Of a DNA stretch of 64,000 bases, positions 20,034 to 27,790 are shown one piece after another. Origin of the DNA: Antrihabitans auranticaus (GTDB lineage Bacteria; Actinomycetota; Actinomycetes; Mycobacteriales; Mycobacteriaceae); assembly GCF_016481275.1 (NCBI RefSeq), contig NZ_JAEMNW010000002.1, forward strand, positions 434,001 through 498,000. The letters run 5' to 3'. Position numbers and translations under genes: made by a program. Below the pieces are notes generated by a model. It searched no databases. It was given only the letters and a program-made list of their open reading frames with translations, and was not told the origin of the DNA. Each line of letters starts with the position of its first letter. Within the stretch, counting starts at the first letter, position 1.

Positions 20034-20207
20034 GTGTTCTGGAAAATCGTAGGAATCGTCGCTTTGATCTGGATTGCGCTCGCGATTATCGGCGCGCTGG
20101 TCAAGGGGCTGTTCTCGATCCTGGTCGTGAGCGCTGTGGTCTTCGGCCTGTACATGCTGTTCAAGGCGATTTCCGGCTCCGGCCACAAGGACTTGACGAA
20201 AGTCTGA
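20034..20207 (+). CDS. 57-residue membrane protein after pspM
   Basis: A short gene, below usual length cut-offs. It starts with GTG after a strong GGAGGA site (20022-20027) and encodes a protein beginning VFWKIVGIVALIWIALAIIG. Two hydrophobic segments (about residues 4-21 and 26-44) are separated by a short VKGL turn, and the C-terminus is polar (SGSGHKDLTKV). The reading frame has codon usage like its neighbours and ends 36 bases before the glycosyltransferase start. It sits where M. tuberculosis has the fourth psp gene, so a link to envelope stress is plausible but is inference only. No family is recognised. Confidence 0.75.
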   Translation: MFWKIVGIVALIWIALAIIGALVKGLFSILVVSAVVFGLYMLFKAISGSGHKDLTKV

Positions 20208-20243
20208 TGAGACCGTCCAGAGCAGGTGTGGCACGCTGGGGCG

Positions 20244-21395
20244 ATGCGAGTAGCGGTCGTTGCCGGTCCTGACCCCGGTCATGCGTTTCCAGCGATTGCG
20301 TTGTGCCGCAAGTTTCTCGACGCCGGTGACCAGCCGATGCTCTTCACCGGAACGCGCTGGCTCGACGACGCGAAACGCGAAGGGATCACAGCCCAGCGAC
20401 TCAAAGGGCTTGCGCCGCGCGCGATCGACGACGATATGGACGCGGGCAGGCGCATTCACGAGCGTGCAGCGTACATCTCGACGGAGCTTTTGCCGGACCT
20501 CTCGGCGATGCTGCCCGAGCTCGTGGTCTCCGACATAATCACCGCCGGAGGCGGTTTGGCTGCGGAGCGGCTCGACGTCCCATGGGTGGAGTTGTCCCCG
20601 CATCCGCTGTATGCACCGTCGAAAGCGTTGCCGCCCATAGGAAGTGGACTGGCGCCGGGGGAGGGGATCGGCGGGCGCGTCCGTGACGGCCTGATGCGGG
20701 CGGCGACGGGTCGGTCGATCCGGCAGGGCCTGCGGCAGCGGAGCGCTGCACGCGTGGGAGTGGGGCTGCCCGCCGAAGATCCCGGTCCCGCATTGCGTTT
20801 GATCGCAACGCTCCCCGCCCTGGAGGTGCCGCGGCCCGATTGGCCCGAGATCGCGCATGTCGTCGGCCCGCTGCATTGGGAGCCGACGGACGCGGTGCTG
20901 GCGCCGCCGCCGGGCGATGCACCGCTCGTCGTCGTGGCACCGTCGACTGCGTTCACCGGTGCGGTCGGGATGGTCGAGGTCGTGCTGGAAGGGCTTGCCG
21001 GAGTGGATGTTCGAATCGCGATTTCCACGCTGGACGAGCCCCCCGAAGACCTGCCGGACTCTGTCGTTGCGGGACTCGGAAGGCAGGACGAGCTACTTCG
21101 GCACGCTGCGGTTGTCGTGTGCGGCGCTGGGCACGGTCTGCTGTCCAAGGCGCTGCTGGCAGGCGTTCCCGTCGTCGCGATTCCGGGCGGTGGCGACCAG
21201 TGGGAGCTGGCCAACCGGGCGTCGCGACAGGGGAGTGCCATCGTGGTGCGGCCGCTGTCAGCCGACGCCGTGCGCGCGGCGGTGCTGCGGGTGCTCGGCG
21301 AACCGGGCTTCCGGGTGAAGGCGGCCCAAGCGGCTGCAACCGGTCATGCCGTAGAGGATCCGGTTGTGTTGTGCCACAAGGTCCTCGGCGCCTGA
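20244..21395 (+). CDS. GT-B fold glycosyltransferase (Rv2739c-like)
   Basis: A 383-residue protein of the MGT/UGT-type glycosyltransferases. The N-terminal domain starts VAVVAGPDPGHAFPAIALCRKF, the acceptor-domain loop with the conserved histidine. The C-terminal donor domain contains VVVCGAGHGLLSKALLAGVPVVAIPGGGDQWE in pieces, resembling the nucleotide-sugar-binding PSPG-like region with HG and DQ residues. M. tuberculosis carries an alanine-rich transferase at this position (Rv2739c). Donor and acceptor are unknown. The ATG at 20244 is preferred over the 20226 frame opening. It converges with the mpaB-like gene with one base between stops. Confidence 0.8.
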   Translation: MRVAVVAGPDPGHAFPAIALCRKFLDAGDQPMLFTGTRWLDDAKREGITAQRLKGLAPRAIDDDMDAGRRIHERAAYISTELLPDLSAMLPELVVSDIITAGGGLAAERLDVPWVELSPHPLYAPSKALPPIGSGLAPGEGIGGRVRDGLMRAATGRSIRQGLRQRSAARVGVGLPAEDPGPALRLIATLPALEVPRPDWPEIAHVVGPLHWEPTDAVLAPPPGDAPLVVVAPSTAFTGAVGMVEVVLEGLAGVDVRIAISTLDEPPEDLPDSVVAGLGRQDELLRHAAVVVCGAGHGLLSKALLAGVPVVAIPGGGDQWELANRASRQGSAIVVRPLSADAVRAAVLRVLGEPGFRVKAAQAAATGHAVEDPVVLCHKVLGA

Positions 21396-21396
21396 G

Positions 21397-22668
21397 TCAG
21401 CGGCGGAACTCCTCCACGGGATGGAACTCGGCCGCGGCATCGCCGACCTCGTTGCGGTACCACGCTTCGCGGCGGCGGCGCTGGACGCGGTCGGCAACCT
21501 CGTCGAGACCGGGCACCAGTCGTCGCGCGGTCTCGAGCGTGAACACAAGGGGTAACTGGGCAATTGGGTGCAGCGCCCACGGAAAGCGGCGCGGCATCCG
21601 GTGTTTCGCGTAGGTCGAGGGCAGCAGCCACAAACCGGTGTACCCGATCTGGACGCGGTAATTCACTTCGTCGCGCAGTCGTTTTCGCCACGGCGTGCCC
21701 GACTTCGGTTCGAACGCCGGCAGATAGGACTCGACGAGTTCCTCGCCGTCGGCGCCGGCCGTGTATGCCCGCTTCACGAACGCAGCGAACATCAGTTGTA
21801 CGGACTCCCTGAAGTCGCGCGGGTACCACTGCGGCTGGACGCCGAGGAGGTGGCCGACGTATCGCCAGAAGTGCAGTGTCGCTTCGATTTCTTTGATCGT
21901 CGTCTGATGGCCGATGCTCCACAGGGCGAGTCCCGGAACAACGCTTCCGCCCATCAGCGTCAGGGTCGCGTCGCCGATGCTGATGGGAACGCCCCACGCG
22001 TCGTAGTCCCATTCCGGTCGCTGCATCAGTTTCCGGCGAATGAAAACGTGCATGATGCGTACACGCATGGCCGTCTCGCGACCACGTCCGCGTGGATCGA
22101 GACCACCGGGTTCGGAGACATCGATCCAGAAGCGGACTGTTTCGAGCTGGCGTTTGTGCGCTTTGTCGCCCGCGTAGCCGCCGGCGTACGACAACGGCTT
22201 GGTGATCGAACTTTCGGAGTACATCTCCAGAGTGCTCGTCGTCGCAAAGCTGAAAACCGATGTGCCCCAGCGGCGGAACACCTTCGCACCGTGGTCCACG
22301 AGGTTCCGATCGAGCCACTCCGGGTCGGTTTCGAACTCCTGGAAGAGGCGGTGCAGCGAGGGTGGTGCGTCGGGTAGGGATTCGATGCCCTCAGCCAGAG
22401 CCTGATCGAGCATTGCTCGGCCCGCCTTGGGCCCGATAGCGCCGAGGTAGACCTCGTCGACGAAGGCTTCCGCGACCGGATCGGCACTGTAGTACGCCTC
22501 CGAGAACGCTCGCACCATTTCCTCGCTCGGCTGCGGATCGAAGCGGAAAGCGCGCTGCCACAACTTGCGGGCACGCTGGATCTGCGGGTGGTCGACGCGG
22601 TCCCAATACCGGAATTCGGTCGGGACCTTGCCCTGCTCAGCATGTGCGATGGTCGCGGTGGGCTTCAT
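21397..22668 (-). CDS. MpaB/Lcp-like oxygenase (DUF2236 family)
   Basis: A 423-residue helical protein of the DUF2236 group, which includes rubber oxygenase Lcp and MpaB, b-type haem proteins acting on isoprenoid chains. Typical features are the N-terminal FRYWDRVDHP and SEAYYSADPVAEAFVDEVY blocks, a central VRIMHVFIRRKL helix with conserved His and Arg, and the WGVPISIGDATLTLMGGS segment. The substrate is unknown. The ATG is preceded by TAAGCT at exactly seven bases, and a perfect TetR-type palindrome lies just upstream of this hexamer. The divergent TetR gene is the likely repressor. It converges with the glycosyltransferase gene. Confidence 0.82.
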   Translation of the reverse strand: MKPTATIAHAEQGKVPTEFRYWDRVDHPQIQRARKLWQRAFRFDPQPSEEMVRAFSEAYYSADPVAEAFVDEVYLGAIGPKAGRAMLDQALAEGIESLPDAPPSLHRLFQEFETDPEWLDRNLVDHGAKVFRRWGTSVFSFATTSTLEMYSESSITKPLSYAGGYAGDKAHKRQLETVRFWIDVSEPGGLDPRGRGRETAMRVRIMHVFIRRKLMQRPEWDYDAWGVPISIGDATLTLMGGSVVPGLALWSIGHQTTIKEIEATLHFWRYVGHLLGVQPQWYPRDFRESVQLMFAAFVKRAYTAGADGEELVESYLPAFEPKSGTPWRKRLRDEVNYRVQIGYTGLWLLPSTYAKHRMPRRFPWALHPIAQLPLVFTLETARRLVPGLDEVADRVQRRRREAWYRNEVGDAAAEFHPVEEFRR

Positions 22669-22675
22669 GCATGTT

Positions 22676-22681
22676 AGCTTA
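22676..22681 (-). promoter_or_regulatory. TAAGCT -10 element for leaderless mpaB-like gene
   Basis: On the minus strand TAAGCT is seven bases before the ATG (22668). The palindrome 22684-22699 begins three bases upstream, in the spacer, an ideal repressor position. Confidence 0.6.
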
Positions 22682-22683
22682 AT

Positions 22684-22699
22684 GTGAGCACTAGCTCAC
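22684..22699. promoter_or_regulatory. TetR-type operator palindrome
   Basis: A perfect inverted repeat, GTGAGC-ACTA-GCTCAC, lies between the divergent oxygenase and TetR genes. It overlaps the oxygenase core promoter and precedes the preferred TetR start (22729) by about 30 bases, so one repressor dimer pair could control both genes. Confidence 0.75.
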
Positions 22700-22728
22700 C
22701 TTCTACTCGCATTCATGAGGTGCCCTCC

Positions 22729-23343
22729 ATGCGCGATGTTTCGACGGAAAGGCGACGTCGAAGGCCTAAACAGGAGCGGTCGCGCGAAATGCGGGAACGT
22801 ATTCTGGAAGGTGCCGCTCAGCTTTTCGATGAGCGCGGCATCGCAGAGACGTCGACGAATCGGATCGCAGCGCACGTCGGTGTGAGCATCGGATCGCTGT
22901 ATCGGTACTTTGCCGACAAGGACGAGATCGTCGCAGCGTTGCGGACCAGATTCACGACCGAACTCGAGGAGCGATTCACCGCTGCGGTGCTCACCGGACT
23001 GAGCATGGAGACGCAGGCTGCGGTCGCGACCGGGATCGGCGTCATCGTGGACACGCTGGCGGAGCATCGCGGTCTGGTACGGGCACTGGCGGGCCAATCG
23101 ACGATCGACGGCTTGGCATTCGACGACCTCGAGCGGCGACTGCTGGTGCTGACGAGAGCTTATTTGCTGCACCAGCTAGGCGCCCTGTCCGACGAGATTC
23201 TCGACGCCCGGGCGTTCGTGATGGTCAGCGTCGGTTTGGCTACCAGCATCCGCATCGGGCTCAGCCCGCCGGCCGGAGTCGAGCGGCAACTGTTGGTCGA
23301 CGAAACCGCGCGCATGCTCGCGGTCTGGATTTCGGCAGGTTAA
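22729..23343 (+). CDS. TetR-family regulator
   Basis: A 204-residue TetR repressor. The basic N-terminus (RRRRRPKQERSREMRERIL) leads into the helix-turn-helix (GIAETSTNRIAAHVGVSIGS then LYRYFADKDEIVAAL), followed by a helical ligand domain of the TetR_C type, with no identifiable ligand motif. A GTG at 22684 in the same frame would place coding sequence over the operator palindrome, so the ATG at 22729 (AGGTG site) is preferred. It is divergent from the oxygenase gene, and its stop overlaps the next convergent stop by four bases (TTAA). It probably represses itself and the oxygenase. Confidence 0.85.
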   Translation: MRDVSTERRRRRPKQERSREMRERILEGAAQLFDERGIAETSTNRIAAHVGVSIGSLYRYFADKDEIVAALRTRFTTELEERFTAAVLTGLSMETQAAVATGIGVIVDTLAEHRGLVRALAGQSTIDGLAFDDLERRLLVLTRAYLLHQLGALSDEILDARAFVMVSVGLATSIRIGLSPPAGVERQLLVDETARMLAVWISAG

Positions 23344-23819
23344 GCGCGTTCCAGGACAGCGACAGGGATCTTTCGGTCCGTGAGTTGCTGATAGGTGTCG
23401 AAGTGCCGGTAGGTCGAGTTGAGTAGCGTCCAGCATTCGTCGCGTTCGGTGCCTTCGACTTCCCGGAACGTCACGGCCCACTCTTCGCCTGCGACCTGCA
23501 CGGTGGCCACGCCTGCGTCGCGGAGGTTGAGGTACCACGCGGGCAGCTTCGGATTTCCACCGTTCGAGCCACCGACGAGGATGTCATCGCCGCGACGAGT
23601 CAGGATCAGCATCACCGTTCGCGGCTGCCCGCTTTTGCGCCCGCGCACAGTCAGCGCGAAGGTCGGGGCACGGAAGTAGAGGTCGAGTACCTTGCCGACG
23701 ACATTGCCGTTCATCCGAGCGTGAAAGCGGCTGAACGCGCGTGCCCCAGGCGCGAAAACACTGCTGGCGTAGTGGTTCATCGTGCCAAGCACGGTCTTGG
23801 ATCGTTTGTTTTCAGACAC
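23340..23819 (-). CDS. deazaflavin (F420)-dependent nitroreductase-family protein
   Basis: A 159-residue protein of the actinobacterial Ddn/FDOR split-barrel family, which uses F420H2 to reduce quinones and other substrates. Characteristic are RAPTFALTVRGRKSGQPRT (residue pattern GRKSG for cofactor phosphate binding), LILTRRGDDILVGGSNGGNP, and PAWYLNLRDAG. The longer frame opens at 23948, but the GTG at 23819 lies exactly seven bases after TACCGT and gives a protein of normal family length; an ATG further in (23780) is also possible. It is divergent from the DUF3046 gene and shares overlapping promoter elements with it. Natural substrate unknown. Confidence 0.8.
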   Translation of the reverse strand: MSENKRSKTVLGTMNHYASSVFAPGARAFSRFHARMNGNVVGKVLDLYFRAPTFALTVRGRKSGQPRTVMLILTRRGDDILVGGSNGGNPKLPAWYLNLRDAGVATVQVAGEEWAVTFREVEGTERDECWTLLNSTYRHFDTYQQLTDRKIPVAVLERA

Positions 23820-23825
23820 CCTCGC

Positions 23826-23832
23826 TACGGTA
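23826..23832. promoter_or_regulatory. overlapping back-to-back -10 elements
   Basis: The seven bases TACGGTA contain TACGGT on the plus strand (six bases before the GTG at 23838) and TACCGT on the minus strand (seven bases before the GTG at 23819). Both divergent genes can therefore be transcribed without leaders from one shared site. Confidence 0.6.
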
Positions 23833-23837
23833 GTGGA

Positions 23838-24029
23838 GTGCGACTGACGGATTTCCGCGAACTGGTACAAACCGAATTCGGAACGGCTCGCGGCGACGCG
23901 ATCCTCACCGACCACGTCCTGCCGAAGTTCGGCCGAACCGGCGCCCAAGCGATCGAGGCGGGTATCGACCCCCGCGAAGTGTGGCGCGCGATGTGCGCCG
24001 AGTTCGACGTGCCCCGGACGCGTTGGTAG
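23838..24029 (+). CDS. DUF3046 protein
   Basis: A 63-residue protein with the conserved actinobacterial DUF3046 pattern: MRLTDF-type opening (here VRLTDFRELVQTEFG), ILTDHVLPKFGRTGAQAIEAG, and VWRAMCAEFDVPRTRW at the end. It is nearly always found immediately upstream of recA in Mycobacteriales (Rv2738c in M. tuberculosis), but its function is not known. The GTG follows TACGGT by six bases, so the transcript is probably leaderless. Its stop is 324 bases before recA, which has its own SOS promoter. Confidence 0.88.
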   Translation: MRLTDFRELVQTEFGTARGDAILTDHVLPKFGRTGAQAIEAGIDPREVWRAMCAEFDVPRTRW

Positions 24030-24353
24030 CTGTTGGCGAGGGGCGCTGTCCTGGCGCGGTGGTGATCACGAGGGAACGGTTGGGGGGTGCGGCGTGTCGG
24101 TGACCCGTTGTTCGTTGTCGGCGGGTGCAGGCTGATATTCGGCCATAGGCCGAGTGGGTTGCACAGCAAGAGGCTTGTCGGCTAACCCGGAAACACCTTG
24201 CGCGAACTCGGCGGCGTGTCGAACACGGATGTCATTGACTCGAACACGTGTTCCCCTATGCTTGTGGAAACCGGCGCCACAGAACTTGTCGGTAGCGGCC
24301 TCTAACGTGACCGGCACACGCTGAACGAGAATTCGAGACAGGGGAACAACACG
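24030..24353 (+). other. recA upstream region
   Basis: This 324-base gap has no convincing gene. The first 200 bases show no clear signal. The recA promoter and LexA box lie at 24235-24262, followed by a leader of about 85 bases and an AGGGGA ribosome-binding site at 24341-24346. Confidence 0.7.
24235..24262 (+). promoter_or_regulatory. recA promoter with embedded SOS box
   Basis: TTGACT (24235-24240) and TATGCT (24257-24262) are spaced by 16 bases. Between them lies TCGAACACGTGTTC (24240-24253), with a perfect 12-bp palindrome GAACACGTGTTC, matching the actinobacterial LexA box TCGAAC-N4-GTTCGA in all but the last two bases. LexA bound here would block RNA polymerase directly. Confidence 0.85.
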
Positions 24354-25388
24354 ATGGCACCACAGGCTCACGATCGCGACAAGGCACTGGAATTGGCTCT
24401 GGCGCAGATCGACAAGAACTTCGGTAAGGGTTCGGTGATGCGCCTGGGTGACGAGGTGCGCCAGCCCATCGGAGTGATCCCGACCGGCTCGATCGCACTC
24501 GATGTCGCGCTGGGTATCGGCGGACTGCCGCGCGGACGCGTGGTGGAGATCTACGGCCCGGAGTCGTCGGGTAAGACGACGGTCGCACTCCATGCCGTGG
24601 CCAACGCGCAGGCGGCCGGCGGTATCGCCGCATTCATCGACGCCGAGCACGCGCTCGACCCTGACTACGCCAAGAAGTTGGGTGTCGATACCGATGCTCT
24701 GCTGGTCTCGCAGCCGGATACCGGTGAGCAGGCGCTCGAGATCGCGGACATGCTGATCCGCTCGGGCGCCCTCGACATCCTGGTCATCGACTCCGTGGCG
24801 GCGCTCGTTCCCCGCGCCGAGATCGAAGGTGAGATGGGCGACAGCCACGTCGGTCTGCAGGCTCGACTGATGAGCCAGGCCTTGCGAAAGATGACCGGCG
24901 CGCTGAGCAATTCGAACACCACGGCAATCTTCATCAACCAGCTCCGCGAGAAGATCGGCGTGATGTTCGGTAGCCCCGAAACCACAACCGGTGGTAAGGC
25001 GTTGAAGTTCTACGCCTCGATCCGACTCGATGTACGACGGATCGAGACGCTGAAGGACGGCACCGACGCGGTCGGTAACCGGACCCGTGTGAAGGTGGTC
25101 AAGAACAAGGTCTCGCCGCCGTTCAAGCAGGCAGAGTTCGACATTCTTTATGGCATCGGAATCAGCAAGGAAGGCTCGCTGATCGACATGGGTGTGGAGC
25201 ACGGCTTCATTCGGAAGTCGGGATCTTGGTACACCTACGAAGGCGATCAGCTCGGTCAGGGCAAGGAGAATGCCCGGAAATTCTTGCTGCAGAACACCGA
25301 CGTCCGTGACGAGATCGAGAAGAAGATCAAGGAAAAGCTCGGAATCGGTGCGGACGTGACTGCCGAGCCGGCTCCGGTCGACTTCTGA
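24354..25388 (+). CDS. recA: recombinase RecA
   Basis: RecA forms filaments on single-stranded DNA, catalyses strand exchange and triggers LexA self-cleavage. The 344-residue protein has Walker A GPESSGKT at 68-75, the [21 protein letters not shown] region in pieces, L1/L2 loops ([36 protein letters not shown]) and a normal C-terminal domain. There is no intein, unlike M. tuberculosis RecA. The promoter upstream has a LexA box between -35 and -10. recX follows 11 bases after the stop, forming the usual recA-recX operon. Confidence 0.98.
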   Translation: MAPQAHDRDKALELALAQIDKNFGKGSVMRLGDEVRQPIGVIPTGSIALDVALGIGGLPRGRVVEIYGPESSGKTTVALHAVANAQAAGGIAAFIDAEHALDPDYAKKLGVDTDALLVSQPDTGEQALEIADMLIRSGALDILVIDSVAALVPRAEIEGEMGDSHVGLQARLMSQALRKMTGALSNSNTTAIFINQLREKIGVMFGSPETTTGGKALKFYASIRLDVRRIETLKDGTDAVGNRTRVKVVKNKVSPPFKQAEFDILYGIGISKEGSLIDMGVEHGFIRKSGSWYTYEGDQLGQGKENARKFLLQNTDVRDEIEKKIKEKLGIGADVTAEPAPVDF

Positions 25389-25399
25389 CAGCAGCAGCG

Positions 25400-25939
25400 A
25401 TGCGGGAAGCCAACGCGAACGGCGGCACGACCGGCGGTAGCGAGGCGCAGGCGAAAGATGCCTGCCTGCGCCTGCTCACCGACCGGGCGCGAAGCCGGTC
25501 GGAGCTCGCACAAGCGCTCGCCAAGAAGGGATTCGAGGATGACGTGGCCGAGCGGGCGCTGAACCGGCTCGTGCACGTGGGTCTGATCGATGATGCTTCG
25601 TTCGCCGAGCAGTGGGTCCATTCGCGGCACACCTATTCGGGCAAAGGGCGCCAGGCGCTCGCACTCGAATTGCGCCGCAAAGGGATCCAGCAACACCATG
25701 CCGAGGCGGCACTGTCGCAGATAACCGGCGACGACGAGCGAAGTCGGGCAGCCGAACTGGTACGCAAGAAGCTGCGAACGCTATCGGTACCCAGCGATCC
25801 GGGGGAGCGGGACAAGGCAATTCGCAAATTGGTCGGGATGCTTGCACGACGCGGTTACGGCCAGGCCCTGGCTTTCGGCGTTGTGAAGTCCGAACTCGAG
25901 CTCGCAGGTGGCGAGACGGACGGACTGTTCGAGGAGTGA
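25400..25939 (+). CDS. recX: regulatory protein RecX
   Basis: RecX binds and caps RecA filaments, limiting recombinase activity. The 179-residue protein has the three tandem three-helix repeats of the family: LRLLTDRARSRSELAQALAKKG, VDDASFAEQWVHSR-like segment (LIDDASFAEQWVHSR) and the KLRTLSVPSDPGERDKAIRKLVGMLARRGYG end. The start ATG at 25400 is 11 bases after recA, so it is co-transcribed under SOS control. A strong hairpin (25950-25974) follows its stop. The lipoprotein gene converges on it. Confidence 0.93.
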   Translation: MREANANGGTTGGSEAQAKDACLRLLTDRARSRSELAQALAKKGFEDDVAERALNRLVHVGLIDDASFAEQWVHSRHTYSGKGRQALALELRRKGIQQHHAEAALSQITGDDERSRAAELVRKKLRTLSVPSDPGERDKAIRKLVGMLARRGYGQALAFGVVKSELELAGGETDGLFEE

Positions 25940-25949
25940 AATCGCAAGA

Positions 25950-25974
25950 CCCGTCGCCAACTCAGGGCGACGGG
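25950..25974. terminator. hairpin terminator after recX
   Basis: A perfect 9-bp stem (CCCGTCGCC with GGCGACGGG) and a 7-base loop begin ten bases after the recX stop, between two converging genes. No T tract follows. Confidence 0.65.
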
Positions 25975-26011
25975 AACGGCGACAATCAGTGGGACGCGGT
26001 CGAATCCGAGG

Positions 26012-26800
26012 TCAGCACTGGCTGTTGACGAGACGATCGAGACGTTGTTGAGCAAGTGCGACCATCTGGATGTTGCCACCCTCGCGAGGCCTTGCCTGAA
26101 GTTCGGCGAGTGTCGCTTGTGCGTCCGCGAGATCCTGGGCGAGGCGGTCGCATCGTTCTTCCTCTTCGCGGCGCTCACGGCGGCGGCGGTCGTCGTCGTT
26201 CTCGATTCGGTTCGTGCTGATTGCGTTGCTGATCGCTCCGGTCGAGGACCGTTCGAGCCCACGGGCACCCTCGTTGCGAATGATCCAGCCGACCGTTGAC
26301 TGCACGCCGTCCTCATCGACGATCGTGCGGTAGACACCCTCGCCGACCTCGGCAGGGGTCGCGGTGAAGTTGTGGTCCGTCCCGCCGATCTTGACGGTGC
26401 CGGAAATAGCGCCGCCAACCATGCGTGCCTGCACAGCCATCCCGCTCGTGTCGGACAGGGAAAGCTGATTGTCGGTGAACGTGCCGTTCGGCCATGCCCA
26501 CATCGACGATCCGTCGCAGATGAAGGCAACAGCGTTGTCGCCGGACATCACGAGCGCGATGTAAGCGTCCGTGCCGTCGACGGAGCCGAGGTACGTGCCG
26601 GCCGGTTGCGGCGCATCGGCGAACGGTGACGGAATAAGTTCCATCATCGCGTCCGTGGATTGGGTTGCCGACGCAGGTGCGGCCGAGGATGCAGACGTTG
26701 CGGAGTCGGTGGACGACTCGTCGCTGCTACAACCGATGAGCAGGGTCGAACTCGTCACCGCCAAGGCAGCGAGAACTGTGCGTACTGTCAGGCGATTCAC
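26012..26800 (-). CDS. secreted lipoprotein with charged coiled-coil tail
   Basis: A 262-residue lipoprotein. The signal peptide (MNRLTVRTVLAALAVTSSTLL) ends in the lipobox LIGC, with Cys24 as the lipidated residue. A Ser/Thr/Ala-rich linker follows, then a beta-rich domain (about 65-165) with repeated short strands (GTYLGSVDGTDAYIALVMSG; WAWPNGTFTDNQLSLS), and finally an unusually charged helix (ENDDDRRRRERREEEERCDR) predicted as coiled coil, ending in a terminal cysteine. Similar beta domains occur in unnamed actinobacterial proteins. No function can be given. It lies between recX (convergent) and gluD (same strand, 108 bases upstream). Confidence 0.75.
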   Translation of the reverse strand: MNRLTVRTVLAALAVTSSTLLIGCSSDESSTDSATSASSAAPASATQSTDAMMELIPSPFADAPQPAGTYLGSVDGTDAYIALVMSGDNAVAFICDGSSMWAWPNGTFTDNQLSLSDTSGMAVQARMVGGAISGTVKIGGTDHNFTATPAEVGEGVYRTIVDEDGVQSTVGWIIRNEGARGLERSSTGAISNAISTNRIENDDDRRRRERREEEERCDRLAQDLADAQATLAELQARPREGGNIQMVALAQQRLDRLVNSQC

Positions 26801-26908
26801 GGTAGTTCCTCTTCCGATGAAGTTCCGTAGGGGTGGTTTTCGTCCTTTTCTCGAGGACCTACGGACTGGGTGTGGAGGAGGTTCGAAACCGTTACATGTG
26901 CCGAAGCG

Positions 26909-27790
26909 CTACAGCTTGGAGTCGAGGAGCGCGGTCTCGTCGAGGGCGGTCGGGCGTATGCCGGTTTTCGAGTGGCGCGTCCGAACTTCGAGGATCTTCG
27001 CGATGCCCGCAACGGTGAGGTTGATGCCGATGTAGATGGCCGCACCGACGATGAAGGCAGGCAGGAGATTGAAGTACTGGGCGCCGATCTGCTGGACCGA
27101 GCGCAGCAACTCCGGGTAGGCGATGATGAAGCCGAGCGACGAGTCCTTCAGCAACACCACGATCTGCGCGACGATCGAGGGCAGCATCGCGCGCACCGCC
27201 TGCGGAATGAGGATCAACCGCATCGTCTGACTCTTGCGCAGGCCGAGTGAGTAGGCGGCCTCGGCCTGGCCACGCGGCAGTGAGTTGATGCCCGCGCGAA
27301 ATACCTCCGCCAGGACCGAACCGTTGTAGAGAGTCAAGCCGATCACGACGGACATGAACGGCGAGATCGAGCCCTTTCCGAGATAGAAAGCGAAGAAGAT
27401 CAGCAGCAAAAGGGGGAGCGCACGAAACAACTCGATGATTGTCGTCGCAACCCAGCGGACGGGAGCGTGATCGCTCAGCCTGCCGGCCGCGAGAATTGCG
27501 CCGAGCGCCAACGCAAAGACCGTGCCGACGGCCGCGGCCTTGATCGTCGCCCACATACCTTTGATGAGCGCATTCTGAATGTCGGTGTAGGTGAACGGTT
27601 CCCATTTGGCGGCTGTCAACTGATCGGCGTCGTCCAGGCGCATGACGATCCATGCGATCACGGCGAGTACCAGCAGAACGCCGACCACTGACAGGGTGAA
27701 GTTCACCCGCCGCGCGCGTGGTCCGGGGATGTCGAAGAGAACAGATTTGGGCGCGGAGGATCGTGTGAGCCATGCCGGGCGTCGTGTCAT
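26909..27790 (-). CDS. gluD: glutamate ABC transporter permease GluD
   Basis: One of two membrane subunits of the GluABCD glutamate importer. From the ATG at 27790 it has 293 residues, with a first span near 30-50, about four more spans, and the permease EAA-type loop RGQAEAAYSLGLRKSQTMRLILIPQA that docks on the ATPase. Its ATG overlaps the gluC stop (ATGA), so the longer frame starting at 27886 is not used. The C-terminus is a cytoplasmic tail. Gene order gluA-gluB-gluC-gluD next to recA-recX matches C. glutamicum, from memory. Confidence 0.92.
   Translation of the reverse strand: MTRRPAWLTRSSAPKSVLFDIPGPRARRVNFTLSVVGVLLVLAVIAWIVMRLDDADQLTAAKWEPFTYTDIQNALIKGMWATIKAAAVGTVFALALGAILAAGRLSDHAPVRWVATTIIELFRALPLLLLIFFAFYLGKGSISPFMSVVIGLTLYNGSVLAEVFRAGINSLPRGQAEAAYSLGLRKSQTMRLILIPQAVRAMLPSIVAQIVVLLKDSSLGFIIAYPELLRSVQQIGAQYFNLLPAFIVGAAIYIGINLTVAGIAKILEVRTRHSKTGIRPTALDETALLDSKL

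Noticed and set aside
24066-25202. 378-codon open frame on the minus strand opposite recA
   Set aside because: recA is certain on the plus strand. The antisense frame is open because of GC-rich codon bias; its translation is Arg/His/Asp-rich without motifs.
24354-25388. RecA intein
   Set aside because: The recA frame is continuous at 344 codons with no insertion, unlike M. tuberculosis.
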